Shown in pieces: positions 6,586 through 13,092 of a stretch of 23,043 nt of DNA (within the stretch, counting starts at the first letter, position 1; every line of letters begins with the position of its first letter). A program made the translations under genes and the position numbers. The stretch covers positions 632 to 23,674 of the forward strand of contig NZ_MXAN01000100.1 of the NCBI RefSeq assembly GCF_002027545.1, read 5' to 3'. Source of the DNA: Moraxella lacunata. GTDB lineage: Bacteria > Pseudomonadota > Gammaproteobacteria > Pseudomonadales > Moraxellaceae. The notes under the pieces were generated by a model that saw nothing but the letters and a program-made list of their open reading frames with translations, was not told the DNA's origin and searched no databases.

Positions 6586-7521
6586 ATGCTAAAACTACTC
6601 ACATCACAGCTTATCCAACTACTCTTGGTTGTCTGGTCAGTCGGTACTTTGACCTTTGTTCTTATGCGAAACCTACCAGGGGACATGGCGTATCGCATTG
6701 CGGCATCTCGCTACGGTTATGACCAAGTAACGGCAAGCTCTGCCAGCCAAGTGCGTGCTGAGCTGGGGCTTGATTTGGCGTGGCATGAGCAGTATTTGAG
6801 ATGGTTCGCTGACTTACTTCGCTTGGATTTGGGTAACTCGCTTGTCAGTGGGGCAAGCGTATGGGCAGAGATATCTCACCAGTTTGGGCATACATTGGCA
6901 TTGGCATTGGTCGCTTTGGTCATTTCACTTATCATCGCCCCACCGATAGGCATACTCTCTGCCTTGCGACCTAATGGTATTTTTGACCGTTTTACTTTAT
7001 TTATTGCCACGCTCCTTCGCTCCGCCCCTGCCTTTATCATTGGTGTGTTACTGATGACCATTTTTGCGGTGCAATTAAAATGGTTGCCTGCCGTTGGCTA
7101 TGGCAAACCCATTAACTACGTATTGCCTGCTCTCACCCTTGCTTTGGGTCTGTCGGCTGTTTCCATTCGTGTCAGTCGCAATGCGGCGGTGGCGGTGTTT
7201 CATGCCACTTATTATGAATTTGCCAAATTAAAGGGGCTTAGTTCTTGGCAAGCATTTAGACGGCATGGCATGCGTAATCTTGCCATTCCCATTGTTGCTT
7301 ATCATGGCGTGCAACTCATTTATCTGATTGAAGGCGTGGTTATCGTGGAGAGTTTATTTGCCTGGCCGGGCATCGGTCATGCCTTGGTTCACGCCATCAT
7401 CGCCAGAGACGTTCCTATGATACAAGGCACAGCTTTGGTCATGGGGGCGTTGTTTGTTATGCTAAATACGGTGCTTGATATTCTCAATCGGCTCATTGAC
7501 CCACGTGTTAAATTAAAATAA
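6586..7521 (+). CDS. ABC transporter permease, DppB/NikB family
   Basis: The product is 311 residues from the ATG at 6586. An upstream frame extends to 6481, but those 35 residues overlap the terminator and do not look like the family's start, whereas MLKLLTSQLIQLLLVVW is typical. It is an inner-membrane permease with about six transmembrane segments. The EAA-type coupling loop appears as YYEFAKLKGLSSWQAFRRHGMRN, shown in parts: EFAKLKGLS and FRRHGMRN. It should form the translocation channel with the next gene's product for import of peptides, nickel or metallophores. No Shine-Dalgarno sequence is visible; the start is preceded by TTATTATC. The matching binding protein is only a stub upstream, so substrate delivery would need a protein encoded elsewhere. 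Confidence 0.85.
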   Translation: MLKLLTSQLIQLLLVVWSVGTLTFVLMRNLPGDMAYRIAASRYGYDQVTASSASQVRAELGLDLAWHEQYLRWFADLLRLDLGNSLVSGASVWAEISHQFGHTLALALVALVISLIIAPPIGILSALRPNGIFDRFTLFIATLLRSAPAFIIGVLLMTIFAVQLKWLPAVGYGKPINYVLPALTLALGLSAVSIRVSRNAAVAVFHATYYEFAKLKGLSSWQAFRRHGMRNLAIPIVAYHGVQLIYLIEGVVIVESLFAWPGIGHALVHAIIARDVPMIQGTALVMGALFVMLNTVLDILNRLIDPRVKLK

Positions 7522-7554
7522 CACAACCCCAGATTTACCTTTAAACTGCTTATC

Positions 7555-8352
7555 ATGAACATACTAAAAAAACTCACGCCTGCCCAACGCATCGGTGCTG
7601 TCATACTGGCGACATTGCTCATCTTTGCCTATGCCAGTCCGCTGTTACGCCCCCATGACATGGCACTACAAAACTTAGATGTCATCTTGTCTGCCCCCAG
7701 TGGTGAACACCCCTTTGGTACTGACCATCTGGGGCGTGACATGATGGCACGGCTCGCTGCCGCCATTGCCCTGTCCTTTTCACTGATTGTCGGTTCGGTT
7801 GGGATGGCACTCATTTTTGGGTTGTTATTTGGTTTGCTGGCAGGGATTTTTGGTGGCATTTTGGATAAGTTTTTTGGCTTTATTTGTGATTGTGTCATGG
7901 CACTGCCAGGGCTTTTGTTCATTTTATTGTTTGCGTCCATCGCCCCCAACAGTTTTTGGTCTCTGTACTTGGGCGTGTCACTGGTCATGTGGGTTGAGTT
8001 TTTTAAGATGACAAGAGCGATGAGTCTAAACCTACGCCATTCTGGTGAAGTGCAAGCCAGCACACTCATGGACATGGGACTTTGGTATATAATCAAACGC
8101 CACTACCTGCCCAGACTTGCCCCTGTGATGTGGACACTTTCGGCATTTGGGGCGGGTAATGCGGTGCTTGCCCTTGCCACGCTGGGCTTTATCAATGTCG
8201 GCCTAAAACCGCCCACCGCTGAGCTGGGGCTTATGATGACTGAGTTGTTTCCTTATTATTATGAAGCCCCTTTGGTGTTCTTTTTGCCCATCATGACCGT
8301 GTTTTTACTTGTGCTTTCTTTTCAATTATTATCAGGCAAACAGGACGGCTAA
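7555..8352 (+). CDS. ABC transporter permease, DppC/NikC family
   Basis: The product is a 265-residue inner-membrane permease. Residues 50-70 contain the family's conserved entry motif HPFGTDHLGRDMMARL. About five to six hydrophobic segments follow, and an EAA-like loop (about 159-190) includes the region around MTRAMSL and YIIKRHYLPRLAP. It should pair with the preceding permease as the second half of the channel. It starts 33 bp after the first permease and ends 2 bp before the ATPase gene, indicating one transcript. The length is at the short end for DppC proteins because the N-terminal region before the first membrane segment is brief. No clear Shine-Dalgarno sequence precedes it, so translation may be coupled or leaderless-like. 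Confidence 0.85.
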   Translation: MNILKKLTPAQRIGAVILATLLIFAYASPLLRPHDMALQNLDVILSAPSGEHPFGTDHLGRDMMARLAAAIALSFSLIVGSVGMALIFGLLFGLLAGIFGGILDKFFGFICDCVMALPGLLFILLFASIAPNSFWSLYLGVSLVMWVEFFKMTRAMSLNLRHSGEVQASTLMDMGLWYIIKRHYLPRLAPVMWTLSAFGAGNAVLALATLGFINVGLKPPTAELGLMMTELFPYYYEAPLVFFLPIMTVFLLVLSFQLLSGKQDG

Positions 8353-8354
8353 TC

Positions 8355-9806
8355 ATGCCAGACACCCAATCACCACAAAATGTCTTAATCCAAGTCAATG
8401 ACTTATCCGTTCACACCAAAGACGGTGTTTGTCTGATTGAATCCATCAGTCTGATCATCAAACAAGGGCAAAATTTGACCATCTTAGGGGAGACAGGTTC
8501 AGGCAAAAGCCTACTTGCCCAAGCACTTATGGGAGCACTGCCTAAGGGCTTGATGGTCAAGGGGCAAATCATCATCAATGGCAAGACATTTCATGACGGA
8601 CAAGGTGAGCTTGATGGGCGTCAATTTGCCAAACTGTGGGGGCGTGATTTGACCATGCTTCCCCAAGAGCCAGTGCGTTCGCTTGACCCCACCATGACGG
8701 TGTTCCGTCAGATTTGGGAGAGTCTGTATTTTGTCAAAAAAGCCGATAACGCCACTGCCAAACAGGCCACGTTACGCACCTTAGAACAATTATCCTTAGC
8801 CCACGCCAAAGACCACTATCCCCACGAGTTATCAGGGGGCATGGCACAACGTGCGTCCTTTGCCTCTGCCACCGTGAGCGGAGCATACATGGTCATCGCT
8901 GATGAGCCAACCAAAGGGCTTGATCGCACCAATAAAATCGCTGTCGTCGACATGCTTGCCCAAGTCGCTAAACAAGGCGGATGTCTGTTAACCATCACCC
9001 ACGACATTGAAGTTGCCAGATGCCTAAGTGGCAACAACGACCTGTTAATGGTCATGAAAAAAGGCAAGCTTTTAGAACAAGGACAAGCCACCGATGTCCT
9101 ACAAAACCCCCAATCAGACTATGCCAAAGAGCTGATGAGTGCCAACCCTGCCACATGGGTAAAGGCGGATATTGCCCCCACTGACACACCCTTGCTCAGT
9201 TTACACGATGTGGCCATCAGTCGTGGTAACAAAGAATTATTTAGCGGACTAAACATCACGTTGCACGCAGGACAAGCGGTCGGACTTATCGGTGATAGTG
9301 GCATTGGCAAAAGCTCACTTGGGGACGCCATCTGTGGTCTTATCACGCCGTCCAAAGGGACGATGATGTGGCACACCACACCCAAACGCCACCAAGTACT
9401 AAAACTCTACCAAGACCCGCCATCTGCCTTTGCCCAAAACATCACATTAGGCACGCTCATCAATGACGTGGTCAAACGCCACAAACCAGATAAATCACAA
9501 ATCGCCCCACTCATGGACGCCTTACAGCTCCACCCTGACCTGCTAAACCGCACCAGCCAAAACGTCTCTGGGGGCGAATTGCAACGCATCGCCATCATGC
9601 GTGCACTGATGATAAAACCTGTGTTGCTGTTTGCCGATGAAGTAACAAACCGCCTAGACCCCATCACCCAAAAAACCACGCTAGACTTACTCACGCACGC
9701 CTGTCGCACCCAAAACTGTACGCTTGTCATGGTGAGCCACGACCACGATTTGACACGGCATTATTGTGATACGGTGGTGGATTTGACGGATTATAAAAGG
9801 GGTTGA
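8355..9806 (+). CDS. Fused double ABC ATPase (DppD-DppF type)
   Basis: The product is 483 residues with two complete nucleotide-binding domains in one chain. Domain 1 has Walker A GETGSGKS (45-52), signature LSGGMAQR (from about 159), Walker B ending IADEPTKGLD and the H-loop in TITHD. Domain 2 has Walker A GDSGIGKS (313-320), signature VSGGELQR (about 404-411), Walker B LLFADEVTNRLD and H-loop VSHDHD. It powers the two permeases from the cytosolic face. Most Dpp/Opp systems use two separate ATPases; fused versions such as GsiA and YejF are known. The gene is the last of the ABC genes, spaced 2 bp from the permease. Both catalytic sites look intact, so the ATPase and permeases remain potentially functional although the binding protein is broken. 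Confidence 0.88.
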   Translation: MPDTQSPQNVLIQVNDLSVHTKDGVCLIESISLIIKQGQNLTILGETGSGKSLLAQALMGALPKGLMVKGQIIINGKTFHDGQGELDGRQFAKLWGRDLTMLPQEPVRSLDPTMTVFRQIWESLYFVKKADNATAKQATLRTLEQLSLAHAKDHYPHELSGGMAQRASFASATVSGAYMVIADEPTKGLDRTNKIAVVDMLAQVAKQGGCLLTITHDIEVARCLSGNNDLLMVMKKGKLLEQGQATDVLQNPQSDYAKELMSANPATWVKADIAPTDTPLLSLHDVAISRGNKELFSGLNITLHAGQAVGLIGDSGIGKSSLGDAICGLITPSKGTMMWHTTPKRHQVLKLYQDPPSAFAQNITLGTLINDVVKRHKPDKSQIAPLMDALQLHPDLLNRTSQNVSGGELQRIAIMRALMIKPVLLFADEVTNRLDPITQKTTLDLLTHACRTQNCTLVMVSHDHDLTRHYCDTVVDLTDYKRG

Positions 9807-9887
9807 TGAATAAATGGGCGTGCGATAGATGATGGTGTTAAATTATTTATTTTCAAAATAGATAAGGAGAAATGATTTAAAAATAAC

Positions 9888-9908
9888 ATCGTTCAAAATT
9901 CTGACGAT
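9888..9908. promoter_or_regulatory. Candidate operator 1 (CGTN3AANTTN3ACG dyad)
   Basis: The core CGTTCAAAATTCTGACG (9890-9906) is a dyad whose arms extend to ATCGT...ACGAT. Its reverse complement matches the site at 12063-12079 at 15 of 17 positions. It lies about 22 bp upstream of the candidate -35 of the regulator/MATE operon. Dyads of this size commonly bind dimeric HTH proteins; that the adjacent XRE-type protein binds it is inference. Confidence 0.45.
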
Positions 9909-9929
9909 TTTTAAAAATAACGTGTATTT

Positions 9930-9957
9930 TTGTTGCTTTTTGTGTCATATTTATTAT
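9930..9957 (+). promoter_or_regulatory. Candidate promoter of regulator-MATE operon
   Basis: TTGTTG (9930-9935) and TATTAT (9952-9957) are spaced by 16 bp. The site is 55 bp upstream of the preferred ATG at 10013. Confidence 0.4.
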
Positions 9958-10012
9958 AGGATAAAAAGTTATGTTACAGATGTTTTAATCATTCTTTTAT
10001 TTGGTATCTTAT

Positions 10013-10720
10013 ATGACCCAGCATAAGCAACCCTGCCCTAAACTCATGTCCAACTTGGGCGTTTATGTTCGTCAGTACTGCTCACAGCACGACGTTAGCA
10101 TGGAACGACTGGCCAGTAACGCTGGGCTTGCCAAAGCCACACTCTATACCTTATTAGACCCTACCAAAGATGCCCGCATGAGTCAAATCATCAGTCTGGC
10201 ACGGACGATGGGCGTACATCCGCAGATATTATTGCAGATGAAATGGGCGGATTTTGATGTTGGCACGATTAATGCCATCATTCCAAAACAGCACTTTACC
10301 AACAGCACTCATACAGGCAAATTAGACGCCAGTGCTTTTGTCACCGAAACACCGCCTGATGGTCTGCTCATCGCTCCCAATACCCGATTTGTCAAAAGCT
10401 GGACAATCCAAAATGTGGGGCGTACCGTGTGGCAAAATCGTTTTTTGACCTGCCAAAATCCCAAAGCAGACGTTATCTATCCTAATAACCAAACATCCGC
10501 CGACTATCATTTTACGCCCCTAACCAATCAAATCGCCATCCCCACAACACACCCTGGCGAATGTATCACACTCTCAGTTGAATTCATCACGCCCAGCGTA
10601 TCAGGGCAGTACATCTCTTATTGGAAAATGACCGATGAGCATGGCAATTATTGTTTTCATGAAGGCATTGGCTTGTCCACATTAATCTTAGTGCAAACCT
10701 TGGGCGTCAATCATGTCTAG
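10013..10720 (+). CDS. XRE-type HTH protein with NBR1-like FW/Ig domain
   Basis: The product is 235 residues from the ATG at 10013; a TTG start four codons earlier is possible. Residues 14-75 form a Cro/C1-like helix-turn-helix (ERLASNAGLAKATLYTLL, then SQIISLARTMGV). After a linker, residues 112-227 look like the NBR1 central (FW, Ig-like) domain. This has the W-x-I-x-N-x-G-x-x-x-W pattern at 130-140, TTHPGE, the P-S-V-S-G-x-Y segment and a closing W/G-rich strand. In eukaryotic NBR1 this domain binds partners; in bacteria it is found fused to HTH or enzyme domains and its ligand is largely unknown. The protein is probably a one-component regulator with the FW domain as sensor or oligomeriser. 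The stop overlaps the MATE start by 8 bp, implying translational coupling and control of the pump. Confidence 0.75.
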   Translation: MTQHKQPCPKLMSNLGVYVRQYCSQHDVSMERLASNAGLAKATLYTLLDPTKDARMSQIISLARTMGVHPQILLQMKWADFDVGTINAIIPKQHFTNSTHTGKLDASAFVTETPPDGLLIAPNTRFVKSWTIQNVGRTVWQNRFLTCQNPKADVIYPNNQTSADYHFTPLTNQIAIPTTHPGECITLSVEFITPSVSGQYISYWKMTDEHGNYCFHEGIGLSTLILVQTLGVNHV

Positions 10721-12032
10721 CACTCATCAGGATGCGGTCACCCCCAATTTGTTTAAGCAGATTGGTTCAATCTGGCTCACCCAGATGGTACTGGTCATTA
10801 TCCCTGTTATTGATACCTACCTATTGAGTGGAGTGTCCAGCGCAAATATTGCAGGTTATGCTCTTGCCAATGCGTTTTATGGACTGTGGATTTTAACCGC
10901 CAAGGGCGTACTTCAAGGGCTAAGCTATGCTGTTGCTCAACGCTTTGGAAAAAATGACAATACAGGCATTGCATCATTACTGATACAGTCTGTTTGGTTA
11001 TTAGTCATCATGACAATGGTAGCATGGGGGCTGTTATGGTTTAGCAGTCTAGGCATTCGCCATCTGTCCATTAGCGATGACTTAAAGACCTTAGCAGTCC
11101 AGTATCTATATGTCATTACCATGGGTGTGCCCGCCGTGTTAGGCATTCGTATATTGGTCGCTTATTTGCAAGCAATCGATATGTCTGATGTGGTCTTTAA
11201 GATTTTATGGATGGCACTGCCTTTTAAAATAATTATCGGCTACGGATGCGTGCAGGGATATTTTGGCACTTCATGGCAAGGCACGACTGGTACAGCTCTA
11301 TCTACCAATCTGTATTATTGGCTAGTTTTTCTCATTGTTGGGCGTATCAGCTATCAACATATTCAACCTTATCTGCACAGCAATCACGCCATCAGACTTT
11401 GGATAAACTGGTCAGAGATTAAACAATTACTTGGTTATGGACTGCCCATTGGTGCCAGTTATTTGGCTGAATATTCGCTTTTTCCCATCATTGTCAGCCT
11501 ACTGGCAATAGCCAATGAAGGTATGCTTGCCGCTCATGAGATTATGAACAACATTTATGATTTGTTTTTATCCCTGCCAATTGCAGTGATGATTGCCATG
11601 AGCATTTGGCTTGGACAGCGTTATCCCAACCCTTCCATCACCACCTTAAAAACCATAAAATACGCTGAAATGATACTCTTAGGATTTGCCGTGGTGGCGG
11701 GGTTAGTCATCTATGGTACAGGCTCATTATGGGTTGGCTACTACCACATTGATACTTTTTCACAAGAGCTGATATTTGGTGCATTACCTTTATTGATATT
11801 GCGAGGTGTTTTTGAGTGTACTGCCAGTCTAAATGCTTTTTATCTAAGAGCCATTGGACATGGTTGGTCGGCTTTCATATTTACCATGATTGGACTATGG
11901 GGCATCGGCTTTTTTGGCATAAGCGTTAGCGATAATCTTACCATCAATCAAATTTGGCAATGGCTGGCATTATCTTATGGGCTAGGCTGGGTCTTATCTA
12001 GATGGTGGTTTTGGCGTGTTGTAAAAAAGTAA
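10713..12032 (+). CDS. MATE family efflux transporter
   Basis: The product is a 439-residue integral membrane protein with about 12 hydrophobic segments in two similar halves, the length and layout of MATE (MOP superfamily) exporters. The N-terminal half begins with the typical first helices (FKQIGSIWLTQMVLVIIP, then DTYLLS) and contains the repeated pattern seen again after residue 240 (LLGYGLPIGASYLAEYS). It should export organic cations, drugs or a metabolite using a Na+ or H+ gradient; the substrate cannot be read from sequence. It overlaps the upstream HTH/NBR1-like gene by 8 bp and is probably co-expressed and regulated with it. No terminator is evident before the RTX gene, although a separate promoter appears at 12073-12100. 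Confidence 0.85.
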   Translation: MSSTHQDAVTPNLFKQIGSIWLTQMVLVIIPVIDTYLLSGVSSANIAGYALANAFYGLWILTAKGVLQGLSYAVAQRFGKNDNTGIASLLIQSVWLLVIMTMVAWGLLWFSSLGIRHLSISDDLKTLAVQYLYVITMGVPAVLGIRILVAYLQAIDMSDVVFKILWMALPFKIIIGYGCVQGYFGTSWQGTTGTALSTNLYYWLVFLIVGRISYQHIQPYLHSNHAIRLWINWSEIKQLLGYGLPIGASYLAEYSLFPIIVSLLAIANEGMLAAHEIMNNIYDLFLSLPIAVMIAMSIWLGQRYPNPSITTLKTIKYAEMILLGFAVVAGLVIYGTGSLWVGYYHIDTFSQELIFGALPLLILRGVFECTASLNAFYLRAIGHGWSAFIFTMIGLWGIGFFGISVSDNLTINQIWQWLALSYGLGWVLSRWWFWRVVKK

Positions 12033-12062
12033 AATTTTTGCCTGCAAACAAATCTATTAAAA

Positions 12063-12079
12063 CGTCGGAAATTTGAACG
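12063..12079. promoter_or_regulatory. Candidate operator 2 (CGTN3AANTTN3ACG dyad)
   Basis: CGTCGGAAATTTGAACG is the inverted, 15/17-matching partner of the dyad at 9890-9906. Its right arm overlaps the candidate -35 hexamer of the RTX-gene promoter, a position suited to repression. It is the only other copy I noticed by eye in this window. Confidence 0.45.
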
Positions 12080-12100
12080 ATGCTTCTGAAAATTTATGAT
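12073..12100 (+). promoter_or_regulatory. Candidate promoter of the RTX-repeat gene
   Basis: TTGAAC (12073-12078) and TATGAT (12095-12100) have 16-bp spacing, 81 bp before the RTX-gene ATG. The -35 lies inside candidate operator 2. Confidence 0.4.
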
Positions 12101-12181
12101 ATAACTATATCTGCCAAAAACAGTCATGCTCGGTTATGACAAGTAGCAATTTCATAAATTTTCATCAAGCAAGAGGCTCTC

Positions 12182-13075
12182 ATGAAAAATACAACCGTAA
12201 ATATCGTATCTTCGCAAAAAGTAATCAGCACCTTTGATATTGACAATCAAAGCATGTCAGTTCAAGCAGTGCCAAATGTTGGTTTCGTCATCTTGAATAA
12301 GGACACCAAACTGTCTCCAAAACAACTACGCACCGCCAAAAAGGGTAATGATCTGGTCATCAAAACAACTGATGACGATGAAACCTATCTTGTCATCAAA
12401 GACTACTTCATCACCGATGATGTTCAAATAATTGGTGTTTCCAACGATCAATTTGCCCCATACATCATCTCACCAGTAGAGTCTACAGCCACCGCCACAC
12501 TTGGTGCTGTGATTGCTGAGACTAATTACACACCTTATCTGCTTGGCTTATTGGGAGTGGGTGGTGTCGCTCTTGCAAGTGGGGGTTCGGATGACAAGGG
12601 AGGTACCTCCTTGTCTACCTCTCAAATTACGCCCAATCCAGTCCACCCTCCTAGTAATACACCAATAGAGATTCTACTTTCTAATTTAAATGTTGATGAA
12701 CATGCAACAGGGGCAGTTATTGGCACTTTGAGTGTTGATAATACAGATAGCTACACATACATGGTTAATGATGACAGATTTGAGATTCTAAACAACCAAT
12801 TAAAACTTAAAAATGGCATAGTTTTAGACCATGAGGCAGAAAGAAGTGTTGCCATTGAAATATCAGCCATTAATCAAAATGGCTTATCACACAAGCAAAG
12901 TTTTAGCATTCTTATCAATGACATTAATGAAGCACCAACTGACATCACCTTAAGCATCAATAGCATTCTTGAAAATGAAAGATCTTTAGGATCGGTTTAT
13001 ATATCTGATGACAAATTTACTGATTATGCCTATCAAATAAACGACCCTCGCTTTGAGATTATTGATGGCTTTTAA
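12182..13075 (+). CDS. BapA-like prefix and cadherin repeat, 5' part of split RTX gene
   Basis: This is the first 297 codons of a giant secreted protein gene. AGAGG lies six bases before the ATG. Residues 1-115 resemble the prefix domain at the start of BapA/Bap-type biofilm proteins. A hydrophobic, Ala/Gly-rich segment (about 116-135, ending GGVALASGGSDDKGG) follows, then a Thr/Pro linker, one full cadherin-like repeat (about 162-245) and the start of a second. The frame ends in the T run of GGCTTTTAA. Adding one T restores an open frame (D-G-F-L-R-V-K-D-D) that aligns residue for residue with the equivalent part of the first repeat. On its own this fragment lacks the C-terminal secretion signal and is unlikely to be exported. 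Confidence 0.8.
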   Translation: MKNTTVNIVSSQKVISTFDIDNQSMSVQAVPNVGFVILNKDTKLSPKQLRTAKKGNDLVIKTTDDDETYLVIKDYFITDDVQIIGVSNDQFAPYIISPVESTATATLGAVIAETNYTPYLLGLLGVGGVALASGGSDDKGGTSLSTSQITPNPVHPPSNTPIEILLSNLNVDEHATGAVIGTLSVDNTDSYTYMVNDDRFEILNNQLKLKNGIVLDHEAERSVAIEISAINQNGLSHKQSFSILINDINEAPTDITLSINSILENERSLGSVYISDDKFTDYAYQINDPRFEIIDGF

Positions 13076-13092
13076 GAGTTAAAGACGATCAC

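Noticed and set aside
7629..8096. Minus-strand frame of 155 codons
   Set aside because: It is antisense to the DppC-like permease, with typical shadow composition and no start signals.
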